Assembly: GCF_029227915.1 (NCBI RefSeq)
Contig: NC_079884.1
Span: forward strand, 17,176,001-17,240,000
Direction: 5' to 3'
Origin: Hydractinia symbiolongicarpus
Taxonomy: Eukaryota; Cnidaria; Hydrozoa; Anthoathecata; Hydractiniidae
DNA length: 64,000 nt
Position 1 is the stretch's first letter. Every line of letters begins with the position of its first letter. The notes under the pieces are model-generated. The model was not told where the DNA came from. It saw only the letters and a list, made by a program, of their open reading frames with translations, and made no database searches. Below are positions 50,592 through 62,162 of the stretch, in pieces. A program made the translations under genes and the position numbers.

Positions 50592-52660
50592 ATGGTAAAA
50601 TGTGGAGACAGGTGGAACCACGTGATTTATGTGTAAGGCCTTTATTATGCGGGTAAAAGCCATGTTACAGTCTTTATAGACCTGTACGATTATTTCACGA
50701 AGTTATAAGGGCATGGAGCATTGCAAAACGACTTAGGACGTCATCGTTGAGTAAGAGTGGAAGGACTAGACCAATGGTAACCTCCGCAGACACGTGAAAC
50801 CACGTGATTTACGTCTAAGGCTCTTATTACGCGGTTAAAGGCCATGTTACAGCCTTTATGAACCTCTACGAGTACTTGACGGTGTTATAAGGCCATGGAG
50901 CATTGGAAAACGACCTGAGACGTCGGAGTCGATTGAGAGTGGAAGGTCTAGACCAATGGTAACCTGTGGAGACAGGTGGAACCACGTGATTTACGTGTAA
51001 GGCCGTTATTACGCAGTTAAAAGCCATGTTACAGTCTTTATAGTCCCGTACGAGTTTTTGAGAGTGTTATAAGGGCATGGAGCATTGGAAAACAACCTGA
51101 GTCATCATAGTCCTTTGAGAGTGGACGGACTAGACCAATGGAAACCTGTGGAGACAGGTGCAACAACGTCATTTACGTGTAAGGCCTTTATTAGGCAGTC
51201 AATAGCCATGTTACAGTCTTTATAGCCCTGAACATGTAGTTGACGGTGTTATAACGCCATGGTGTAATGGCAAACGAATTAGGCGGTATAGTCGAATAAG
51301 AGTGAAAGGGCTAGACCAATGGTAACCTCCGCAGTCACGTGGAACCATGTAATTTACGTGTAAGGCCTTTATTACGCGGTTAAAAGACATAATACAGCCT
51401 TTATAGACCTGTACGAGTATTTCACGAAGTTATAAGGCTATGGCGCAATGGAAAACGAATTGGGACGTCATCGTTGAGTAAGAGTGGAAGGACTAGACCA
51501 ATGCTAACCTCCGCAGACACGTGAAGCCCCGTTATTTACGTCTAAGGCTCTTATTGCGCGGTTAAAAACCATATTACAGCCTTTATAGACCTGTACGAGT
51601 ATTTCACGAAGTTATAAGGCCATGGAGCAATGGAAAACGACTTGGGACGTCGTAGTCCATTGAGAGTGGAAGGACTAGACCAATGGCAACTTCCGCAGAC
51701 ACGTGAAACAACGTGATTTACGTCTAAGGCTCTTATTACGCGGTTAAAAGCCATGTTACAGTCTTTATGAACCTCTACGAGTACTTGACGGTGTTTTAAG
51801 GCAATGGAGCATTGCAAAACGACTTGGGACGTCGTAGCCCATTGAGAGTGGAAGGACTACACCAATGGTAAAATCCGCAGACACGTGCAGTCACGTGAAT
51901 TACATGTAAGGCCATTATTAGGCAGCGAAAGGTCATAAAACATCCTTTAGAGACGGGTACATGTAGTTGGCGGTTATATTACGCCATGGTGCAATGGAAA
52001 ACGAATTGGGACGTCATAGTCGAGTGAGAGTTGAAGGACTAGACCAATGGTAACCTCCGCAGTCACGTGGAACCACGTGATTTACGTCTAAGGCTCTTAT
52101 TATGCGGTTAAAAGCTATGTTACAGTCTTTATGAACCTGTACGAGTATTTCACGAAGTTATGAGGCCATGGGGCAATGGAAAACGACTTGAGACCTCGTA
52201 GTCCATTGAGGGTTAAAGGACTAGACCAATGGTAAAATGTGGAGACAGATGGAACTACGTGATTTATGTGTAAGGCCTTTATTACGCGTTTAAAAGCCAT
52301 GTTACAGTCTTTATAGACCTGTACGATTAGTTCACGAAGTTATAAGGCCATGTAGCATTGCAAAACGACTTGGGACGTCGTAGTCCATTGAGAGTGGAAG
52401 GACTAGACCAATGGTAACCTCCGCAGACACGTGAAACCACGTGATTTACGTGTAAGGCCTTTATTGAGCAGTTAATAGCCATGTTACAGTCTTTATAGCC
52501 CTGAACATGTAGTTGACGGTGTTTTAACGCCATGGTGTAATGGCAAACGAATTAGGCGGTATAGTCGAATAAGAGTGAAAGTGCTAGACCAATGGTAACC
52601 TCCGCAGTCACGTGGAACTACGTGATTTACGTCTAAGGCTCTTATTATGCGGTTAAAAGC
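50592..52660. repeat. 2.1-kb segment, copy 2 (offset 6,262)
   Basis: Partner of 44,330-46,398. It ends near 52,660, where the sequence jumps back to the type H half at about 51,751. This jump starts the 909-bp tandem repeat. Confidence 0.82.
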
Positions 52661-53569
52661 CATGTTACAGTCTTTATGAACCTCTACGAGTACTTGACGG
52701 TGTTTTAAGGCAATGGAGCATTGCAAAACGACTTGGGACGTCGTAGCCCATTGAGAGTGGAAGGACTACACCAATGGTAAAATCCGCAGACACGTGCAGT
52801 CACGTGAATTACATGTAAGGCCATTATTAGGCAGCGAAAGGTCATAAAACATCCTTTAGAGACGGGTACATGTAGTTGGCGGTTATATTACGCCATGGTG
52901 CAATGGAAAACGAATTGGGACGTCATAGTCGAGTGAGAGTTGAAGGACTAGACCAATGGTAACCTCCGCAGTCACGTGGAACCACGTGATTTACGTCTAA
53001 GGCTCTTATTATGCGGTTAAAAGCTATGTTACAGTCTTTATGAACCTGTACGAGTATTTCACGAAGTTATGAGGCCATGGGGCAATGGAAAACGACTTGA
53101 GACCTCGTAGTCCATTGAGGGTTAAAGGACTAGACCAATGGTAAAATGTGGAGACAGATGGAACTACGTGATTTATGTGTAAGGCCTTTATTACGCGTTT
53201 AAAAGCCATGTTACAGTCTTTATAGACCTGTACGATTAGTTCACGAAGTTATAAGGCCATGTAGCATTGCAAAACGACTTGGGACGTCGTAGTCCATTGA
53301 GAGTGGAAGGACTAGACCAATGGTAACCTCCGCAGACACGTGAAACCACGTGATTTACGTGTAAGGCCTTTATTGAGCAGTTAATAGCCATGTTACAGTC
53401 TTTATAGCCCTGAACATGTAGTTGACGGTGTTTTAACGCCATGGTGTAATGGCAAACGAATTAGGCGGTATAGTCGAATAAGAGTGAAAGTGCTAGACCA
53501 ATGGTAACCTCCGCAGTCACGTGGAACTACGTGATTTACGTCTAAGGCTCTTATTATGCGGTTAAAAGC
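51750..53569. repeat. Tandem 909-bp five-monomer unit, two copies
   Basis: The type I copies at 51,888 and 52,797 and the variant gttatgaggccatggggcaa (52,157 and 53,066) are 909 apart. After the second copy the sequence continues as at 46,398. The unit is therefore an extra tandem duplication relative to the 44-46 kb segment. Confidence 0.85.
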
Positions 53570-55370
53570 TATGTTACAGTCTTTATGAACCTGTACGAGT
53601 ATTTGACGGTGTTATAAGGCCATGGAGCATTGTAAAAAACGACCTGAGACGTCGGAGTCCATTGAGAGTGGAAGGACTAGACCAATGGTAACCTGTGGAG
53701 ACAGGTGAAACCACGTGATTAACGTGTAAGGCCTTTATTGCGCAGTTAAAGGCCATGTTACAGTCTTTATAGACCTGTACGATAATTTCACGAAGTTATA
53801 AGGCCATGTAGCATTGCAAAACGACTTGGGACGTCGTAGTCCATTGAGAGTGGAAGGACTAGGCCAATGGTAACCTCCGCAGTCACGTGGAACCACGTAA
53901 TTTACGTGTAAGGCCTTTATTACGCGGTTAAAAGACATATTACAGCCTTTATAGACCTGTACGAGTATTTCACGAAGTTATAAGGCCATGGAGCGTTGGG
54001 AAACGACTTAAGACCTCGTAGTCCATTGAGGGTTAAAGGACTAGACCAATGGTAAAATGTGGAGACAGGTGGAACCACGTGATTTACGTGTAAGGCCTTT
54101 ATTACGCAGCTAAAAGCCATGTTACAGTCTTTATAGTCCCGTACGAGTTTTTGCCAGTGTCATAAGGCCATGGAGCATTGGAAAACGACCTGAGACGTCG
54201 GAGTCCATTGAGAGTGGAAGGTCGAGACCAATGGTAACCTGTGGAGACAGGTGGAACCACGTGATTTACGTGTAAGGCCTTTATTAGGCAGTTAATAGCC
54301 ATGTTACAGTCTTTATAGCCCTGAACATGTAGTTGACGGTGTTATAACGCAATGGTGTAATGGCAAACGAATTAGGCGGTATAGTCGAATAAGAGTGAAA
54401 GGGCTAGACCAATGGTAACCTCTGCAGTCACGTGGAACCACGTAATTTACGTGTAAGGCCTTTATTACGCGGTTAAAAGACATATTACAGCCTTTATAGA
54501 CCTGTACGAGTATTTCACGAAGTTATAAGGCCAAGGAGCAATGAAAAACGACTTGGGACGTCGTAGTCCATTGAGAGTGGAAGGACTAGACCATTGGTAA
54601 CTTCCGCAGACACGTGAAACAACGTGATTTACGTCTAAGGCTCTTATTACGCGGTTAAAAGCCATGTTACAGTCTTTATGAACCTCTACGAGTACTTAAC
54701 GGTGTTTTAAGGCAATGGAGCATTGCAAAACAACTTGGGACGTCGTAGATCATTGAGAGTGGAAGGACTACACCAATGGTAAAATCTGCAGACACGTGCA
54801 GTCACGTGAATTACATGTAAGGCCATTATTAGGCAGCGAAAGGTCATAAAACATCCTTTAGAGACGGGTACATGTAGTTGGCGGTTATATTACGCCATGG
54901 TGCAATGGAAAACGAATTGGGACGTCATAGTCGAGTGAGAGTTGAAGGACTGGACCAATGGTAACCTCCGCAGACACGTGAAACCACGTGATTTACGTCT
55001 AAGGCCTTTATTACGCAGTTAATGGCCATGTTACAGTCTTTATAAACCTGTACGATTATTTCACGAAGTTATAAGGCCATGTAGCATTGCAAAACGACTT
55101 GGGACGTCGTAGTCCATTGAGAGTGGAAGGACTTGACCAATGGTAACCTCCGCAGACACGTGAATCCACGTGATTTACGTCTAAGGCTCTTATTACGCGG
55201 TTAAAAGCCATGTTACAGTCTTTATGAACCTGTACGAGTATTTGACGGTGTTATAAGGCAATGGAGCATTGGAAAACGACCTGAGACGTCGGAGTCCATT
55301 GAGAGTGGAAGGTCTAGACCAATGGTAACCTGTGGAGACAGGTGGAACCACGTGATTTACGTGTAAGGCC
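53236..55370. repeat. 2.1-kb segment, copy 2 (offset 11,536)
   Basis: Partner of 41,700-43,834. The right edge near 55,370 is a hybrid monomer: a C/D left half joined to an E right half (cggttaaaagacatattaca). Confidence 0.82.
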
Positions 55371-56550
55371 TTTATTACGCGGTTAAAAGACATATTACAG
55401 CCTTTATAGACCTGTACGAGTATTTCACGAAGTTATAAGGCCATGGAGCGTTGGGAAACGACTTAAGACCTCGTAGTCCATTGAGGGTTAAAGGACTAGA
55501 CCAATGGTAAAATGTGGAGACAGGTGGAACCACGTGATTTACGTGTAAGGCCTTTATTACGCAGTTAAAAGCCATGTTACAGTCTTTATAGTCCCGTACG
55601 AGTTTTTGCCAGTGTCATAAGGCCATGGAGCATTGGAAAACGACCTGAGACGTCGGAGTCCATTGAGAGTGGAAGGTCTAGACCAATGGTAACCTGTGGA
55701 GACAGGTGGAACCACGTGATTTACGTGTAAGGCCTTTATTAGGCAGTTAATAGCAATGTTACAGTCTTTATAGCCCTGAACATGTAGTTGACGGTGTTAT
55801 AACGCAATGGTGTAATGGCAAACGAATTAGGCGGTATAGTCGAATAAGAGTGAAAGGGCTAGACCAATGGTAACCTCTGCAGTCACGTGGAACCACGTAA
55901 TTTACGTGTAAGGCCTTTATTACGCGGTTAAAAGACATATTACAGCCTTTATAGACCTGTACGAGTATTTCACGAAGTTATAAGGCCAAGGAGCAATGAA
56001 AAACGACTTGGGACGTCGTAGTCCATTGAGAGTGGAAGGACTAGACCAATGGTAACTTCCGCAGACACGTGAAACAACGTGATTTACGTCTAAGGCTCTT
56101 ATTACGCGGTTAAAAGCCATGTTACAGTCTTTATGAACCTCTACGAGTACTTGACGGTGTTTTAAGGCAATGGAGCATTGCAAAACAACTTGGGACGTCG
56201 TAGCCCATTGAGAGTGGAAGGACTACACCAATGGTAAAATCCGCAGACACGTGCAGTCACGTGAATTACATGTAAGGCCATTATTAGGCAGCGAAAGGTC
56301 ATAAAACATCCTTTAGAGACGGGTACATGTAGTTGGCGGTTATATTACGCCATGGTGCAATGGAAAACGAATTGGGGCGTCATAGTCGAGTGAGAGTTGA
56401 AGGACTGGACCAATGGTAACCTCCGCAGACACGTGAAACCACGTGATTTACGTCTAAGGCCTTTATTACGCAGTTAATGGCCATGTTACAGTCTTTATAA
56501 ACCTGTACGATTATTTCACGAAGTTATAAGGCCATGTAGCATTGCAAAAC
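53915..56550. repeat. Tandem 1,455-bp eight-monomer unit, about 1.8 copies
   Basis: The rare variant ggagcgttgggaaacgac at about 53,991 and 55,446, and the type I copies at 54,799 and 56,254, are 1,455 apart. The second copy drifts away near 56.55 kb, where it becomes the 1,272-bp type seen at 47-50 kb. Confidence 0.83.
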
Positions 56551-57798
56551 GACTTGGGACGTCGTAGTCCATTGAGAGTGGAAGGACTAGACCAATGGTA
56601 ACCTCCGCAGACACGTGAATCCACGTGATTTACGTCTAAGGCTCTTATTACGCGGTTAAAAGCCATGTTACAGTCTTTATGAACCTGTACGAGTATTTGA
56701 CGGTGTTATAAGGCCATGGAGCATTGGAAAACGACCTGAGACGTAGGAGTCCATTGAGAGTGGAAGGTCTAGACCAATGGTAACCTGTGGAGACTGGTGG
56801 AACCACGTGATTTACGTGTAAGGCGTTTATTAGGCAGTTAATAGCCATGTTACAGTCTTTATAGCCCTGAACATATAGTTGACAGTGTTATAACGCCATG
56901 GTGTAATGGCAAACGAATAAGGCGGTATAGTCGAATAAGAGTGAAAGGGCTAGACCAATGGTAACCTCTGCAGTCACGTGGAACCACGTAATTTACGTGT
57001 AAGGCCTTTATTACGCGGTTAAAAGACATATTACAGCCTTTATAGACCTGTACGAGTATTTCACGAAGTTATAAGGCCAAGGAGCAATGAAAAACGACTT
57101 GGGACGTCGTAGTCCATTGAGGGTTAAGGGACTAGACCAATGGTAAAATGTGGAGACAGTGGAACCACGTGATTAACGTCTAAGGCTCTTATTACGCGGT
57201 TAAAAGCCATGTTACAGTCTTTATGAACCTCTACGAGTACTTGACGGTGATAAAAGGACATGGAGCATTGGAAAACGACCTGAGACGTCGGAGTCCATTG
57301 AGAGTGAAAGGTCTAGACCAATGGTAAAATGTGGAGACAGGTGGAACCACGTGATTTATGTGTAAGGCCTTTATTACGCGGTTAAAAGCCATGTTACAGT
57401 CTTTATGAACCTCTACGAGTACTTGACGGTGTTTTAAGGCAATGGAGTATTGCAAAACAACTTGGGACGTCGTAGCCCATTGAGAGTGGAAGGACTACAC
57501 CAATGGTAAAATCCGCAGACACGTGCAGTCACGTGAATTACATGTAAGGCCATTATTAGGCAGCGAAAGGTCATAAAACATCCTTTAGAGACGGGTACAT
57601 GTAGTTGGCGGTTATATTACGCCATGGTGCAATGGAAAACGAATTGGGGCGTCATAGTCGAGTGAGAGTTGAAGGACTGGACCAATGGTAACCTCCGCAG
57701 ACACGTGAAACCACGTGATTTACGTCTAAGGCCTTTATTACGCAGTTAATGGCCATGTTACAGTCTTTATAAACCTGTACGATTATTTCACGAAGTTA
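56130..57798. repeat. Dispersed copy of the 1,272-bp repeat region (offset 8,729)
   Basis: It matches 47,401-49,069 over about nine monomers, with type I copies at 56,254 and 57,526 again 1,272 apart. It switches near 57,798 to a type F right half (aagggcatggagcattgc). Confidence 0.83.
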
Positions 57799-59280
57799 TA
57801 AGGGCATGGAGCATTGCAAAACGACTTAGGACGTCATCGTTGAGTAAGAGTGGAAGGACTAGACCAATGGTAACCTCCGCAGACACGTGAATCCACGTGA
57901 TTTACGTCTAAGGCTCTTATTACGCGGTTAAAGGCCATGTTACAGCCTTTATAGACCTGTACAAGTATTTCACGAAGTTATAAGGCCATGGAGCATTGAA
58001 AAACGACCTGAGACGTCGGAGTCGATTGAGAGTGGAAGGTCTAGACCAATGGTAACCTGTGAAGACAGGTGGAACCACGTGATTTACGTGTAAGGCCGTT
58101 GTTACGCAGTTAAAAGCCATGTTACAGTCTTTATAGTCCCGTACGAGTTTTTGAGAGTGTTATAAGGGCATGGAGCATTGGAAAACAACTTGAGTCATCA
58201 TAGTCCTTTGAGAGTGGACGGACTAGACCAATGGTAACCTGTGGAAACAGGTGCAACAACGTCATTTACGTGTAAGGCCTTTATTAGGCAGTCAATAGCC
58301 ATGTTACAGTCTTTATAGCCCTGAACATGTAGTTGACGGTGTTATAACGCCATGGTGTAATGGAAACGAATTAGGCGGTATAGTCGAATAAGAGTGAAAG
58401 GGCTAGACCAATGGTAACCTCCGCAGTCACGTGGAACCATGTAATTTACGTGTAAGGCCTTTATTACGCGGTTAAAAGACATAATACAGCCTTTATAGAC
58501 CTGTACGAGTATTTCACGAAGTTATGAGGCCATGGGGCAATGGAAAACGACTTGAGACCTCGTAGTCCATTGAGGGTTAAAGGACTAGACCAATGGTAAA
58601 ATGTGGAGACAGGTGGAACTACGTGATTTATGTGTAAGGCCTTTATTACGCGTTTAAAAGCCTTGTTACAGTCTTTATAGACCTGTACGATTAGTTCACG
58701 AAGTTATAAGGTCATGGAGCATTGCAAAACGACTTGGGACGTCGTAGTCCATTGAGAGTGGAAGGACTAGCCCAATGGTAACTTCCGCAGACACGTGAAA
58801 CCACGTGACTTACGTCTAAGGCTCTTATTATGCGGTTAAAAGCCATGTTACAGCTTTTGTAGACCTGTAGGAGTATTTCACGAAGTTATAAGGCCATGGC
58901 GCAATGGAAAACGAATTGGGACGTCATCGTTGAGTAAGAGTGGAAGGACTAGACCAATGCTAACCTCCGCAGACACGTGAAGCCCCGTTATTTACGTCTA
59001 AGGCTCTTATTGCGCGGTTAAAAACCATATTACAGCCTTTATAGACCTGTACGAGTATTTCACGAAGTTATAAGGCCATGGAGCAATGGAAAACGACTTG
59101 GGACGTCGTAGTCCATTGAGAGTGGAAGGACTAGACCAATGGCAACTTCCGCAGACACGTGAAACAACGTGATTTACGTCTAAGGCTCTTATTACGCGGT
59201 TAAAAGCCATGTTACAGTCTTTATGAACCTCTACGAGTACTTGACGGTGTTTTAAGGCAATGGAGCATTGCAAAACGACT
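57799..59280. repeat. G-C-D run, then 1.18-kb segment copy 2
   Basis: 57.80-58.40 kb holds the G, C, D run also seen at 50.8-51.3 kb (shared cggagtcgattgagagtgg). 58,105-59,280 matches 12,990-14,165 at offset 45,115 (E with gttatgaggccatggggcaa, F, J, H). Confidence 0.72.
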
Positions 59281-59460
59281 TGGGACGTCGTAGTCCATTG
59301 AGAGTGGAAGGACTAGACCAATGCTAACCTCCGCAGACACGTGAAGCCCCGTTATTTACGTCTAAGGCTCTTATTGCGCGGTTAAAAACCATATTACAGC
59401 CTTTATAGACCTGTACGAGTATTTCACGAAGTTATAAGGCCATGGAGCAATGGAAAACGA
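59280..59460. repeat. Single duplicated type J monomer forming a hybrid
   Basis: A second type J monomer follows H here, copying the one at about 58.95-59.1 kb. Its right end switches to a type D ending (gaattaggcggtat). It joins the 58-59 kb segment to the 59.46-61.0 kb segment. Confidence 0.68.
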
Positions 59461-61003
59461 ATTAGGCGGTATAGTCGAATAAGAGTGAAAGTGCTAGACC
59501 AATGGTAACCTCCGCAGTCACGTGGAACCACGTGATTTACGTCTAAGGCTCTTATTACGCGGTTAAAAGCCATGTTACAGTCTTTATGAACCTGTACGAG
59601 TATTTGACGGTGTTATAAGGCCATGGAGCATTGTAAAAAACGACCTGAGACGTCGGAGTCCATTGAGAGTGGAAGGACTAGACCAATGGTAACCTGTGGA
59701 GACAGGTGAAACCACGTGATTAACGTGTAAGGCCTTTATTGCGCAGTTAAAGGTCATGTTACAGTCTTTATAGACCTGTACGATTATTTCACAAAGTTAT
59801 AAGGCCATGTAGCATTGCAAAACGACTTGGGACGTCGTAGTCCATTGAGAGTGGAAGGACTAGGCCAATGGTAACCTCCGCAGTCACGTGGAACCACGTA
59901 ATTTACGTGTAAGGCCTTTATTACGCGGTTAAAAGACATATTACAGCCTTTATAGACCTGTACGAGTATTTCACGAAGTTATAAGGCCATGGAGCATTGG
60001 GAAACGACTTAAGACCTCGTAGTCCATTGAGGGTTAAAGGACTAGACCAATGGTAAAATGTGGAGACAGGTGGAACCACGTGATTTACGTGTAAGGCCTT
60101 TATTACGCAGTTAAAAGCCATGTTACAGTCTTTATAGTCCCGTACGAGTTTTTGCCAGTGTCATAAGGCCATGGAGCATTGGAAAACGACCTAAGACGTC
60201 GGAGTCCATTGAGAGTGGAAGGTCTAGACCAATGGTAACCTGTGGAGACAGGTGGAACCACGTGATTTACGTGTAAGGCCTTTATTAGGCAGTTAATAGC
60301 CATGTTACAGTCTTTATAGCCCTGAACATGTAGTTGACGGTGTTATAACGCAATGGTGTAATGGCAAACGAATTAGGCGGTATAGTCGAATAAGAGTGAA
60401 AGGGCTAGACCAATGGTAACCTCTGCAGTCACGTGGAACCACGTAATTTACGTGTAAGGCCTTTATTACGCGGTTAAAAGACATATTACAGCCTTTATAG
60501 ACCTGTACGAGTATTTCACAAAGTTATAAGGCCAAGGAGCAATGAAAAACGACTTGGGACGTCGTAGTCCATTGAGAGTGGAAGGACTAGACCAATGGTA
60601 ACTTCCGCAGACACGTGAAACAACGTGATTTACGTCTAAGGCTCTTATTACGCGGTTAAAAGCCATGTTACAGTCTTTATGAACCTCTACGAGTACTTAA
60701 CGGTGTTTTAAGGCAATAGAGCATTGCAAAACAACTTGGGACGTCGTAGCCCATTAAGAGTGGAAGGACTACACCAATGGTAAAATCAGCAGACACGTGC
60801 AGTCACGTGAATTACATGTAAGGCCATTATTAGGCAGGGAAAGGTCATAAAACATCCTTTAGAGACGGGTACATGTAGTTGGCGGTTATATTACGCCATG
60901 GTGCAATGGAAAACGAATTGGGACGTCATAGTCGAGTGAGAGTTGAAGGACTGGACCAATGGTAACCTTCGCAGACACGTGAAACCACGTGATTTACGTC
61001 TAA
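59460..61003. repeat. 1.54-kb segment copied from 53.5-55.0 kb (offset 6,001)
   Basis: It matches 53,459-55,002 in order: B (184 bp), A, E, C, D, E, H, I. The type I copy at 60,800 is in register with 54,799. It ends near 61,003 in a hybrid monomer (ctaaggc joined to tcttattacgcgg). Confidence 0.8.
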
Positions 61004-62162
61004 GGCTCTTATTACGCGGTTAAAAGCCATGTTACAGTCTTTATGAACCTGTACGAGTATTTGACGGTGTTATAAGGCCATGGAGCATTGGAAAACTACC
61101 TGAGACGTAGGAGTCCATTGAGAGTGGAAGGTCTAGACCAACGGTAACCTGTGGAGACAGGTGGAACCACGTGATTTACGTGTAAGGCGTTTATTAGGCA
61201 GTTAATAGCCATGTTACAGTCTTTATAGCCCTGAACATATAGTTGACAGTGTTATAACGCCATGGTGTAATGGCAAACGAATTAGGCGGTATAGTCGAAT
61301 AAGAGTGAAAGGGCTAGACCAATGGTAACCTCTGCAGTCACGTGGAACCACGTAATTTACGTGTAAGGCCTTTATTACGCGGTTAAAAGACATATTACAG
61401 CCTTTATAGACCTGTACGAGTATTTCACGAAGTTATAAGGCCAAGGAGCAATGAAAAACGACTTGGGACGTCGTAGTCCATTGAGGGTTAAGGGACTAGA
61501 CCAATGGTAAAATGTGGAGACAGTGGAACCACGTGATTAACGTCTAAGGCTCTTATTACGCGGTTAAAAGCCATGTTACAGTCTTTATGAACCTCTACGA
61601 GTACTTGACGGTGATAAAAGGACATGGAGCATTGGAAAACGACCTGAGACGTCGGAGTCCATTGAGAGTGAAAGGTCTAGACCAATGGTAAAATGTGGAG
61701 ACAGGTGGAACCACGTGATTCATGTGTAAGGCCTTTATTACGCGGTTAAAAGCCATGTTACAGTCTTTATGAACCTCTACGAGTACTTGACGGTGTTTTA
61801 AGGCAATGGAGCATTGCAAAACAACTTGGGACGTCGTAGCCCATTGAGAGTGGAAGGACTACACCAATGGTAAAATCCGCAGACACGTGCAGTCACGTGA
61901 ATTACATGTAAGGCCATTATTAGGCAGCGAAAGGTCATAAAACATCCTTTAGAGACGGGTACATGTAGTTGGCGGTTATATTACGCCATGGTGCAATGGA
62001 AAACGAATTGGGGCGTCATAGTCGAGTGAGAGTTGAAGGACTGGACCAATGGTAACCTCCGCAGACACGTGAAACCACGTGATTTACGTCTAAGGCCTTT
62101 ATTACGCAGTTAATGGCCATGTTACAGTCTTTATAAACCTGTACGATTATTTCACGAAGTTA
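61003..62162. repeat. 1.16-kb segment copied from 56.6-57.8 kb (offset 4,364)
   Basis: It matches 56,639-57,798, including gaacatatagttgacagtg and gacggtgataaaagg. The type I copies at 57,526 and 61,890 are in register. Confidence 0.82.
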
